Shown here: positions 23,011-34,849 of the stretch, piece by piece
Position numbering within the stretch: position 1 is the first letter of the stretch
Layout of the letters: each line of letters starts with the position of its first letter
From: Humulus lupulus
Lineage: Eukaryota > Streptophyta > Magnoliopsida > Rosales > Cannabaceae
Reading direction: 5' to 3'
Length of the DNA stretch: 64,000 nucleotides
Assembly (NCBI RefSeq): GCF_963169125.1
Contig: NC_084794.1
Span: forward strand, 71,074,665-71,138,664
Notes under the pieces: model-generated
Seen by the model: only the letters and a program-made list of their open reading frames with translations
What the model was told of the DNA's origin: nothing
The model's database searches: none
Made by a program: the position numbers and the translations under genes

Positions 23011-25029
23011 ATTTTAAAAGTATATTTCATTAAATATTTAGAATATTGTGTTAAAGTTAACAAAAAAAAAATGTTAAAACCAATAATTTATGTTATCTAC
23101 AAACTAGAGATATATCAAAAAAATTATATTCCTATAAAAAACTACATGTGGCAATGTTTTTTATATCTTAATTACAAAAATACTATTACTTATTTAATTT
23201 ACATTTTTTAAATGTTTTAAATATTGTTAATACTTTGTCTTTTGTTCGATCGCTCTCCCTTTCTTTCTACCGTTTTTCTTGTTTTTTGTCTTTTTTTTGT
23301 GCGTTTCTTTCTTTCTCTCCCTTCTCCTTAATTTCAAAATAGTCGGTCGGGCTCAAGAGTGGTACCATTGCAACCTACTCTTCAAAGTGATCATATTGAT
23401 ATGTGGGAAGCATATGTTTTTTCACTGTCGCCAAAGAAGACGATCAAAATTAAAAAACAACATTTTAGTTTATTTTTATATTTTGTTAACCAAAAAGTAA
23501 TTAAATTTTAAACTTAAACAAAATTTAATATACGAAAATTTGTATTCTTATTTTACGTTTAAAAGATACCATATGGTATTCTAAACAACTTTAAAGCTAT
23601 TTTAGAAACATTTCAAGTAACTTTTTTAAAATAGATTCTTTAGGACATTGTTGGGTAACTTTTAAATAGAATATAAGAAGATTATTTTTGGTAACTCACT
23701 AAGTTTGTTGGATGCTTTAAATTTATGGCATACCCAAAAATTTAGTCATATATCAAAATGTAACCAATTGGTTTCTTAAATAATTTTAAAAGCTACAAAA
23801 ATGTAGCTTTTAAAAGTAACTATACCGTATACTAAATAGTATCATTTTCTAATAAGCTATTCATGGTAATTTTGGAATTATAGTAGTAAATTTCTATACT
23901 ATATGATAACTAATTAGTTTCTAAAATAGACTTGAAGGTAACGTAAAAAAATCTTAAATAATAAAACATGTAAATTACATGAGTGACTAAAAAAGTCTAT
24001 TAAAAGTTTTCATTTAATAGTTACTGTGTAATATACTAAATTAATTTTTATTAATAAACTATATGGTAACTTATTATACTATATGATAACTCATTAGTTT
24101 TTTAAATAAGCTTGAAGGTTACCAAAATGTATTTTAAATAATAAGATATCATAATATAACATAAAAATAACTAATTGGAGGTGACCAAACGTTACTGAAA
24201 TAATATTATCTAAAAATAAAGCTTTTAATAAAAAAAAAATGACTAATTGGTATCTTATCGATATCGTAAGCAACCAAAATATAACTTTTTACAACCCAAA
24301 AAAAATAAAAAATTTCGGGAAGCGGGATTTCCCAATTTTGTTTTCAAAATTCGGTATGCTATGCTGTCATGGCACTAGTATTTGTGTAAATAATTTAGTT
24401 GAATGTACTTTTGTAAATACATTGGATTCTAGGTATATAAATGTAAATTTCCCGACAAAATAATCCTGGGAAATTCACATATTTACCTAAGATTTAAAAA
24501 AATACTAAAAATATGAAAGATTTAAAAAAATACAAAAATACTGAGGAGCAAAATCGTAAATACAGAGTATTTGTTTTGTTAACAAAGTTTACAAATTTGT
24601 AACAATACAATTTTTCTGTAAACCAAAGTTTACAAATTTGTAACTAAAATTTACAAGTTTGTAATTATATGTTATAATTTTGTAAACAACATTTACAGAC
24701 TAAATAGAAAATTGTGACGGACGACTACAGAACTGTTACAAATTTTTATCCGTATTTTTTAATTTTTGTAAAATTCCGTATTTTTCAACAAAATTTGAAA
24801 TTTACAATGGTATGCGTAATTTTTCAAAAAAACGAAAATTGTTTGGGCCCAATTTGTCAATACGGGTGACACTTATTGGGCCCGTAAGTCAACGATGAAG
24901 TCGAACCCAGAAGGCAGCCCATGTTGAAGGGTATACGGCGGGTTAAAGCATCACCAGTCACCACCGCTCTTCCCTGCAGTCGCGCTGCGCGCCCTGTTTT
25001 TCTCTTATTCTCTGCCACTATTTTTTCAG
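23011..25029. other. AT-rich spacer and putative helicase promoter
   Basis: No gene is supported. A phrase of about 70 bp (ACTATATGATAACTAATTAG and following) is duplicated at about 23899 and 24078. Three palindromes, TTACAAATTTGTAA (24589-24602, 24630-24643) and TTACAAGTTTGTAA (24651-24664), lie about 500 bp before the helicase ATG. The GC-rich 24950-25010 stretch is probably its 5' UTR. Confidence 0.5.
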
Positions 25030-25157
25030 GTATGCTCCCAACAAACCCAGTTTTTTTCTATAATCTTTCCACTTTCTAATTTATAATTTAACTTTTCAAT
25101 ATCTATTTATAATTAATTTCTGGTTCAGATTATATGTGTATGTGAGAGTGTTAAGCA

Positions 25158-28138
25158 ATGGCAAGAGGCCATGCTTCGTCTCTGGTTTGCGTTTTTGCTT
25201 CTAAGAAAAACGTTTCTAGGATTAGGGTATTGCTGAGTAATCAATATCTCACTAGTCTCGCTCAACGTGACCGTTTGATAACTCAAAATTCTTCTCCGAC
25301 TCCTCCTTTTAAAGTTCCGAACCGTTCATTTTTTACGGGTTTGATTGATAAAAATCGTCTTGGATTACTCTCCCAAAGAGATAGTTTTCTGGGTAGTGAT
25401 GCTTTTGATATGAAGCCCTTTTCTTCGGTTGTGGATGACGAGGACGAAGATTTGAATGGTGAAAGTGAAAGTAATACGGCGTTCGTTGATTCAGTCTCTG
25501 AGTTTGATGCGGACGTGGGGCAAAGTATTGACCTTGAGCATGAACTTGGGGGCAATGTGAATGCTTATGATTCGGTCATTTCCAACGAAGAAGAAGATGA
25601 TGATGACGATGATGATGAGTTTGATGAGAATTGTGATTCGACAATTGTTGAGTTGGATAATGGTAAGGGTTATGTTCATGTTCAGTATCGTGACGCTGTC
25701 GAATTGTATCGAGAGCTTCGCAATGCTGAAAAGGGTGCGAAGCAGAGACGGTCTGACTGGGATACTCTCAGAGAAATATTTAGTTTGTTGGGAAAGTCAG
25801 GTTGGGCATCTGATCAAGCTCTTGCCATTTACATTGGCAAAGCTTTTTTCCCTACTGCTGTGCAAAAGTTTAGGAACTTTTTCTTTAAGAAATGTTCAGC
25901 TGATGTTGCCAAGTATTTGGTGACTCTGGGCCCATCAGATGCTGCTGTTAAGTTCCTGTTCCCAATATTTATTGAGTTTTGCTTAGAAGAATTTCCTGCT
26001 GAGATCAAGCAGTTTCAGAGTATGATTCAGGCGGCTGATCTCACTAAGCCACACACATGGTTCCCGTTTGCGCGAGCTATGAGACGTAAGATCATATATC
26101 ACGTTGGTCCAACCAACAGTGGTAAAACTTATAATGCCTTGCAGCAATTTATGGAGGCAAAGAAAGGTATTTATTGCAGTCCTCTCAGATTATTGGCTAT
26201 GGAAGTTTTTGACAAGGTGAATGCGCTTGGGGTGTATTGTAGTCTTCTTACTGGTCAAGAAAAGAAGCATGTTCCATTTTCAAATCACATTGCTTGTACT
26301 GTGGAAATGGTGTCGACAGATGAATTGTATGATGTTGCTGTTATTGATGAAATCCAGATGATAGCAGACCCACATAGAGGTTATGCATGGACACGTGCAT
26401 TGCTTGGACTGAAAGCTGATGAGATACATTTGTGTGGAGATCCAAGTGTTCTGAATATTGTTCGCAAGGTCTGTTCTGAAACTGGGGATGAGTTGTGTGA
26501 GCAGCAATACGAGAGATTTAAACCATTGGTTGTTGAAGCAAAGACACTCCTAGGTGATCTTAGAAATGTTCGGTCTGGAGATTGTGTGGTTGCATTTTCT
26601 AGAAGAGAGATATTTGAGGTTAAATTGGCTATTGAGAAGCACACTGATCACAGATGTTGTGTAATATATGGTGCTTTGCCACCAGAAACTCGCAGGCAGC
26701 AAGCAAATTTGTTTAATGATCAAGATAATGAATTTGATATCCTTGTTGCAAGTGATGCAGTGGGAATGGGTTTGAATCTTAATATCAGGAGGGTTGTATT
26801 CTATACCCTCTCAAAATTCAATGGTGATAAGGTTGTTCCAGTTCCAGCTTCCCAGGTGAAGCAGATTGCTGGAAGAGCTGGTCGGAGGGGAAGCCGCTAT
26901 CCTGATGGACTTTCGACCACATTGCATTTAAGTGATCTAGATTACTTGATTGAGTGTCTGAAGCAACCTTTTGATGATGTTAAGAAACTGGGTCTCTTTC
27001 CTTTCTTTGAGCAGGTAGAGCTGTTTGCAGGGAAACTCCATAATTCTTCATTCTGCCAGCTCCTTGAAAAATTCGGTGAGAATTGCCGTCTTGATGGATC
27101 ATATTTCTTGTGTCGACATGATCATATCAAAAAGGTTGCAAATATGTTGGAGAAGGTCCCTGCGTTATCTCTTGAGGATCGATTCAATTTTTGTTTTGCC
27201 CCTGTTAACATTAGGGACCCGAAGGCTATGTTTCATCTTCTGAAGTTTGCTTCCTCATACGGTCAGAGTATTCCAGTCAATATTTATATGGGCATGCCAA
27301 AGGGTTCTGCTAGCAATGACAAAGAGCTCTTGGATCTTGAGACCAAGCATCAAGTTTTGTCTATGTATCTGTGGTTGGCACAACACTTCAAGGGAGATAA
27401 TTTTCCGTATGTGAAGAAAGTTGAGGCAATGGCGACAGATATTGCTGACTTATTGGGGAAGTCTCTTGTTAAAGCTAATTGGAAACCTGAGGCAAGAAAT
27501 GCAGGGAAACCAAGGCCCCAACAGAAGGCAGATGGTTATGAGAGGCCATTGTCACTTATTAAACAATTTGATCAGTAAGTTTTACTTATGAAAAGAATTT
27601 ATTACTTGCTTCCAACAGGAGGCAGTTTATGGTTTTCTCAAATAGAATTTGGCAAATATTATGCTTGATTAGCATGCAAGTGTAGATTTTTTTTTAAACT
27701 CTGTTATTACAAGAACGTTCTTCTTTTCTGTTGATAATCATGTGTCTAATCTGGTTGATTCTCTAGTTTAGCCTTGTATTTCACATACAATATGACGATA
27801 TGTCTGAACTTTTCGGCTTGCTAGCTATTTTACTTTCAGTTGTTTTATTCGATAGAGATAGGACATACTCGTACCTTTACTAAAATGCTTTTTAAAAACA
27901 TTTTGGCAGAGAAAAGAACCACATAATGGGATAGAGGATGGAAAGTTATAAATGTAGATAATATTATGAAATAATTTTTATTACTCTGTTTGCTTCTTAT
28001 GTCTTCACTTAATCCAAATACAATTATTATTATTATTTTTCGTCTTTGAATCTTGGGCGTTAATAGTTTTTGCGGTCGTGCAGGGAAAGACATGAAAAGT
28101 TCATACAACACAAGCAGTCAGAGAAAGTAGTTGCTTAG
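25158..28138 (+). CDS. SUV3: Mitochondrial SUV3-type ATP-dependent RNA helicase (DExH, Ski2-like)
   Basis: SUV3 helicases unwind RNA, and in fungi and animals feed it to degradation in mitochondria; plant homologues are mitochondrial. Exon 1 is 25158-27574 and exon 2 is 28084-28138. The intron starts GTAAGT and ends GTGCAG, and its removal replaces an in-frame TAA (27576-27578) by 17 more residues, [17 protein letters not shown], giving 823 aa. The N terminus ([12 protein letters not shown]..., basic, no acidic residues for about 35 aa) looks like a mitochondrial presequence. An Asp/Glu-rich run covers about residues 144-157. Walker A GPTNSGKT is at about 316-323, DEIQ at 397-400, and motif [11 protein letters not shown] at 569-577. 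A SUV3 C-terminal region follows. A 5' UTR intron (25030-25128, CAG|GTATGC to TTCAG) is likely. The length fits the longer plant SUV3 form. The gene is convergent with the next one. No damage is seen. Confidence 0.95.
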
Positions 28139-29425
28139 CTTGGGGCCGGTAATTTACAAGACATCTGTTTGTTTGACACCTCATCTTCTAATCTGCTGTG
28201 TTACTTGTTTGACAACTCTTTCCAACGTTAGATCAGAGTCCTGCTAAGTTTTGTGGATTAAAAAAAATGCGGTGATACAAATTTATCTTTGATCTGCAGG
28301 TGCTAATTATTTGTAGCTGACTGATTCAACGTTCACAACCATCGAGGCTTAGCTAGTCAAGCTTAGTCTATGGGTGCTTCTTCCATTTCACGGAGACAGC
28401 TTTACCCTTTAAATTAAGTTAACCACACTATATTTTCAATTACTTATTGTATTTTAGATTGCGTGAGGATAGACTAGCTTGTAAAGTGAAATTTTTGTAG
28501 TCGAAATCTTAGATAGAGCGTAATAACATGTATTATCAAGAACAGTAGGGTGCTAAAGTATTTTTTCATCAGCAGGTTGTGCTAGCTGAATGCAAGTCAA
28601 TGTTCATTAGACAAGATAAACACAATTTTGATTCGAAAGTACTAAAGAAAAGATTTTATTTATTAAGACCATAGACAAACGATTATGGTTGAAGAGGGTT
28701 GATTTGGTATTTAAAGAATATCTATGGTCTCATTACCGGGTTTGCATCTCTTCGTTATGCTTGCAGTGTTAGCATCAACACGTTTTTTTGCGAGAAAATA
28801 ATTTTAGAACAGATGTAACAAACATTGAAAGAAAAAAAAGTACGGTGCGTTGTAAACGCAATATGAAACGTTACTTCTTGCGTTTCTGAACTCCGTATGT
28901 GTGCTATATATGATAACAGGTCTCTCCTTGGTGTTTCCTAAACCTTTGAAATAGAAGGGTATGAACTATGACGTATGAAGGACCCTTCTGGTCAGTTACA
29001 CTATAGTAATACCATCACATGGATGATACAAAAACCATACTAAACGAATTAGATTCGAAGACAATAAGCTTGATGAGATATCAACAAAAGCATCAAGCAA
29101 CGAGTATCAGCAATAGTTATCTGTTAACCTTTTTTTTTCCCTCTTTCCATTTTTTTCTTGGGTGCAATTTACAGTTTACGCGCACCACTTTCTATCTTTA
29201 CCTTTCTTTTTCTACTCTTTTTTGGTAATATATTTTTTACCTTTCTCCGCTTCTTCGCGGAAAGAAGTACTTAAATTCATCAGTTACCAGCTGCAAATGT
29301 ATTCTTCTTGGGCGGACTTCAAAGCAAAGGAAAGATTAGCGTTAGGGAGATAAATTAAAACAAGAATAACCTGTAAGAAAATATGATTGATTTTTCTGTA
29401 AGGTTTGGAATTAGAAAGACCTTTC
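28139..29425. other. Spacer between convergent genes (3' UTRs)
   Basis: It holds the 3' UTR of the helicase and, on the other strand, that of the RING/LOTUS gene. No further gene or repeat is recognised. Confidence 0.6.
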
Positions 29426-32180
29426 TTACCTTCTTCGTATGTGATTAGGATTGAAAGGTGGGAACTCTTCATCACGAGAGATGCATCCACGTACGATTTG
29501 ACTAAGGTCAATACATGGAAGTAAATTGATGTTCTGTACTTCTACATCGCACACAACACATTTGTGTGAAAAATTACGAGCAGCCAGTGAAGCCTTGATT
29601 TTACAGTCAGAGCACCACAACAAGTGTCGGCAGGGAATATTGGCCCATAACACCTTATGCTGGTTACAGGCAAAACACTTTCCTTCCTTGATACTTGCCT
29701 TATAACTCTGCATCGACAAAATATTGGTTAACTTAAATGAAACGAACAAGTGCTCTAACTGCAACAACAAATGATTCTTTACTTAAAACACTCACGCTGA
29801 AGAAATCAAATTCTCGAAGAAAGTAGACTGATTGGTTGTTCCTTCTTCTGGAAAGGGCCTCCAAAACCTGATGTCGTGGATGGCTGAGATTTCTTTGCTG
29901 AACAGCCTCTAAGCACTGTCCCATTTTATCATTCTGTAGCCAGGGACGAAAATGAAAGAGAGGATCTTCCTTCAGGAACTGAAGAAAACTAGCTGGTACA
30001 TTAGGCGATATTCCCGTCTTTGGTGCACTCAATGCGGAGGAGAAGCTTTTGAATCCGGTACCAACATTTTCACTAGAACTTGATTTAGTGTCACCTCCAT
30101 CATTTATTGACTCAGCACTAGATATAGTATGGGGTGTTGTAGGCAAATGGCAAACTTGCTGTTGAGGTCTGGTATACTTTGGTAAAAGAACCATGTGATT
30201 TGCGATTCCACGTCTGCCTATTGGTACAACCTTAACACAACAAAGGTCAGAGAAACACTTAATAAAGTCGCTGAGCTTAGAGTAACCGATAGAGGCGTGG
30301 TCCAAATCCAAGCCAAATTTATCCTTAAAATCTTTCTTCAGAGATGAGAGAGCGTATTCTCCTTCCCTTGGATGCTTTGATAGGTTTTCTATGAAGCTCG
30401 GGAGCCACTTCCTGAAAATCTTTAGCCAAGTAGGCATTTTTTGATTCTCTAGAGCTGTATATGAGTGTGCCTGAACTTCTTTGGAACATGTCGTGGTTTG
30501 TCCAGACATTAACTTATTAACCCAAGAACCTTGCTCAGGCAAATAATCATCCACAATCTTCTCACGGGATACCTGTGCTTGAGGTTGGCATTTGTCATTT
30601 TTCTCATGACTGTCTTGACGAGTCGAGACTTTCTGGGGTGCATTTTCTAAAAGCCATTTTGGGAGTACGCTTTTGATTTCGACTACCTTGTCTGATATGG
30701 TGACGTAATGTGCTTGAACAGCAGCTAGAACGGATTTCTCATCTCTGAAGGTTACAAAACCAAAGCCTCGGGATTGAATATGATTTCCTGTTTGCGTTAC
30801 AAGAACTAAAGCATCTTCTACTGGCCCAAACTGTTCACCAAAGAACTTACGTAACAAATCTGTTCCCAAGAATGAACGCACAAAATTTATCTTCTCCAAA
30901 TATAATGGCAATATATAAAAATCATTTGTTAACGAATAAATAGAAGTTTCAACAAGTTTCTTCACTTACTAGAGTTCACTTGAGGAGGAAGTCCTCCCAC
31001 AAAGATTTTCTTTTTGAGTTCCGTTGCAGAAGGAGAACGGTTTTTCTGAGGTCCCTGCTTCAGTTGCCGATGCCCTTCTTCACTATGTGAATAAAAGCAC
31101 TTTTCTCCTCTAATACATCCTTGAGGAGAAGAAAAATATTTACAACTCTCTGCTGCCGTGCTTGAACAAAATCTAGCATTCACAGGTCAGTATAATTTAA
31201 TGAGACCATATTAATGGATATAAATATCCCAGGAACATAGAAGACCATTAGTAGCACCTTTCGTAGGGGGTCTCTCCATCTGTCATGCTTAGGAGTGTTC
31301 CTCCAGTGTCCAAGAAAAACTCATCATCTTGTAACAATGTTGTATGTTTCTGTTGCAAAGAGAGGTTACGATTTACTGCATGCAGATACCAGAGAAGTGA
31401 GATTACATTATTATAATCGCATTAAAAATATAAAATAAATAGAGTAAAATTCAACTTACTAAGACTGATATTGGTTGGATTTAGCATAAAACGCATATCT
31501 TGCGACTTTGCTAAATCTATTGGTCTTTGTCTACTGGTAACCATAAGTTGAATTGAAGAGCATATATAATGGTCCGTTCATGCATATGCATACAGCCGCA
31601 AGCAAAAAATAAAAGTAAGCATCAGAAGTGCATGGGCGATGGTCTTATTCTTAGAGACTACAAAGTAAAATGAACATAGTCGTTATGAGCAGGACGAAAA
31701 GGACTAAACATTGTTCCTACCGCAAATTCAGAACTTCACTGTTTGCTCCCCAGCGCAAAAGAATCTCTGCACAATCCATATGGTCATTCTTTACTGCAAA
31801 AAACAGTGGCGTTTCTTTCATCTCTGTCTTGTAGTTGATACCATCAGGATCTTCCAGTAGAAGGATCTGTCAGCTCAAAGTTAAAAAACTAATAAATTTC
31901 TAGAAAGAAACATATGCATATCTGTCAACTCAAAGAGAACACCAGACTAGATTGACGTGAGATTTTTTTCATACCTGAAGTGCCTGTGAGTTACCATTAC
32001 CAGCAGCCGTATGAAATGCAGTCAATCCTAATTTATTCTTTTGGCTCACTCTAGCGCCATGTTTAAGGAGAAGCGATAGAATGCTGAGGAAACAAGACAA
32101 CATTAATTTGAGAAGAGCTGCTAATCCTGCATTAACATTTTTTTCCTCTTCCAAAAGTTTTCCTTTTGTATGTGTTTGAA

Positions 32181-32222
<42 letters not shown>

Positions 32223-34849
32223 AGAGAGAGAGAGAGAGAGAGAGAGAAAGAAAGACTTTATCTCCTCTGGACAGGGAACCCTCGAAGCTTTAACGGACCA
32301 ATGAAGAGCAGAGTATCCTTCCGCATCGACATCATTTATATCTAAGCATGTCTTAAGAAGTAGCATAATGACAGCTTCGTCTCCAGCCTAACCAAATAAA
32401 AATAAAACTCAAGCCGTAGATCACTATACACAGCATAATAACAACAATATATCACGCATGGGTTCTTTCGGTGCAGTTGCACAGTACTATGAATTGAGAA
32501 TCAGACACCTCTAGGTCTCGCACCTAAATTATTTTCTTATAATCCTAATTTGCCAAAACTCATTATTCCCTGGTTACAATGTTGTTTCAAAGATATAAAA
32601 TCGAGTCCAATTCAGCTATTTTGTAAAGCAGCTGATGTTGGAAATAAGAACTGTTTAACTAATTCAAATAACTCTAGGATCATATCATTAGGAATGTCAC
32701 ATGAACAATTTGCAATGCAAATGGGAGATTAATGGCCGATCAGGTGTGAGGAAGCAACTAGAAGATTTCCTAGTTCGCAAGAAAGCGCATTGAGAATGAA
32801 GAAATGATAACTATTATAAATAGGACACGAGAACACTGAAGAAAAACATATCTTACATATTAAAGGAGATAAGTGGCATAAATATAGTGTCTGTTTGGAC
32901 GTGAATAGTGGAAGCCTGGAAGAAGATGACTTGGGAATTTAGTGAATAAATTTGGTTACGAAAAGATTTTCGGAAGACAAAACTCTACCAAGTAATTTTT
33001 ATGTCAATATTTGTTCTATTCATAAGCACAGATGTTTCTCTCATTTTTCTCGTAGCAAACGTAACAAGAGAAGAGAAGTTTTTCTTTCCTCCCCACTTTA
33101 CTTTCTTAGGATATAGCTTCTCGTCTTCTCCTCTCCCTCATCCATCCTATCAAAACCTAGCCTTAGTCTATGGCAAATATTCTTAGATAGATCCCCACTT
33201 CTATTTTCTATGATCTTTCATGTCAAAGAAAGTACAAATTATACTTTGTTTTATTTATTTAAGAACAAATGGGCCCCATATTTGAATCCTGGTTAATTAT
33301 TTTATAATTAAAACTTTCACGTAAAATATAATAGTAATAATAACTAAAGACCCAATACGTCTTCTTTTCGAGAATGTTAGCAAGCAGTAGTGGTTGGATT
33401 TGAAAAGGGGATGGGACCATTCTAAAATATTTCTATCAATCATTATCCAGGTGAAAGTGATGAGGTTTTGGATATTTTCAAAACAAAGAACCTAAAAGAA
33501 GAGAGGATATGCTATTAACAACAAATATTATTTAAACCAAATTATACTAATACATAAATAAATCTTGTAGTGTTCTAACCTGGACGGCCTGGACTAGTGG
33601 TGACGGTGTTTTCGGCTTCTTCTCCGTACAACGGCTTTGAGCAATAACTCCAAAGAGCTGAAGCAACTCTATTTCAGAAAGCAGAAGCTTTCTTTTCTGA
33701 GAGTCCTCGCTCTCTTTGACTGACGATGTTGCGCGGCCCAAGGACAAAGCCTCTCTTATCACGCATTCGTATATAGTCATCTTCTCCTTGGAACCTGAAT
33801 CAGTATCCCGAAACTCTAAGATCGATTCATTAATCTTCTCAGCGGCCACAACGAGGATAGCAGCTAAAGCGACTACACGTCCCTCAACGGCCTTTGCACG
33901 CGCCACCTCTGCAGCGTCCTTCGTTTTTTCACAAATAAGTCTTATAGTATTCAAATCCTGTAAAATAAATAAATAAATAAAGTTACGAGTGATATCGACA
34001 TGCACTTAGTGATGTTGCAATTTAATTGAAAGAAAAAGTAATTTTTTTCTTTGATTTATTTATTTTTCTTATTTTTTGCTCAAATATTAATTTTCCTAGT
34101 ACTACAGCTTTCTCAGCAACCAAGCAGCCTTACGATCGCTTCAAAAATCTTTTCTATCACTCTTTTTTTCCCCTTTCAAGAATAACCTTTTCGCCAAGAA
34201 AGACGACCAAGTCCTCAATGGAGTAATCGTCAGGATTCCAAGTCACATCCATCCTGAAATCGCAAAGATGATAATGATATTTTTTTTTCAGTTTTCGAAA
34301 GGAAATGAGAGAGAGAGAGAACATTTTAAAAAATTATTCATAATAATAGTAATTAGTAAAAAGTTAAAACGTTACAGAAAAGAAAAGGCAAATATTCTAT
34401 TATAGGAAGTTTTTCTGCAGCGTTCATCGGAAATTTACCTTGATGTATTTAAACGAAAACGACAAGAAATTTTACCTTGAGCTGGAAAGAGACAGCTCCA
34501 AAGCAAGCTGAGCACGACCGTCCCTGGTCCTGAGGTCCGTACGAGCACGTTTCTTAAGCAGTAATTCAACGCACCGCACGGCGTGCATTTCAGCCGCCGT
34601 GTGCAGCGGTGATTTGCCGGTTTCTTCGTCCACCTCGTTCACAAGAGGCACCGTTCCAAGCTCTCCGCAGAGCAACGCCGAGGCGCAGTCCGCCGAGTCG
34701 TATACGCAGCAGAGATGGAGAAGCTTCGACGCGAAGCTTCGGTCCAAAGGTTCCGAAGATAGCTCAAACACTCGTCTCGACTGAGTCGTCAGACCACCTT
34801 TATCGTCTTCGTAAATCGATTCGAATATGCTCGCTTGAGCCAGATTCAT
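29426..34849 (-). CDS. Ankyrin-CCCH-RRM-OST-HTH(LOTUS)-RING protein
   Basis: Eleven exons assembled by hand on the minus strand: 34849-34476 (exon open to acceptor 34997), 34253-34187, 33957-33580, 32387-32257, 32083-31975, 31866-31721, 31533-31460, 31375-31258, 31172-30970, 30859-29796, 29707-29426. All junctions are GT-AG and phases agree throughout, giving about 981 aa from Met at 34849. Domains: ankyrin repeats in about residues 40-125 and again 268-427 (GYSALHWSVKAS, LGLTAFHTAAGNGN); CCCH finger C476-C485-C491-H495 (C-x8-C-x5-C-x3-H); RRM about 519-600 (IFVGGLP, RGFGFVTF); OST-HTH/LOTUS about 675-765; C3HC4 RING C899, C902, C914, H916, C920, C923, C938, C941. Inferred role: an RNA-binding protein with ubiquitin-ligase potential, probably cytoplasmic. 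The true start is unresolved (candidates upstream of 34997, or ATG 34989). Confidence 0.88.
32185..32247. repeat. (TG)n-(GA)n compound microsatellite in an intron
   Basis: (TG)17 at 32185-32218, then a GA run from 32222 to 32247. It lies in the intron after the fourth assembled exon of the ankyrin/LOTUS gene. On the transcribed strand the CT run starts about 9 nt after the donor GTCTTT (32256-32251). Confidence 0.95.

Noticed and set aside
25283..26644. Minus-strand and alternative-frame ORFs inside the helicase gene
   Set aside because: They are shadows of the helicase exon, which has all family motifs in one frame.
27576..27578. True stop of the helicase at 27576
   Set aside because: The TAA lies in a GTAAGT donor, and the downstream exon adds a plausible tail; kept only as a possible retained-intron isoform.
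32121..32366. 81-aa frame with a Thr/His run
   Set aside because: The His-Thr run is the translated TG microsatellite in an intron; only the first 43 codons of the exon (32387-32257) are real.
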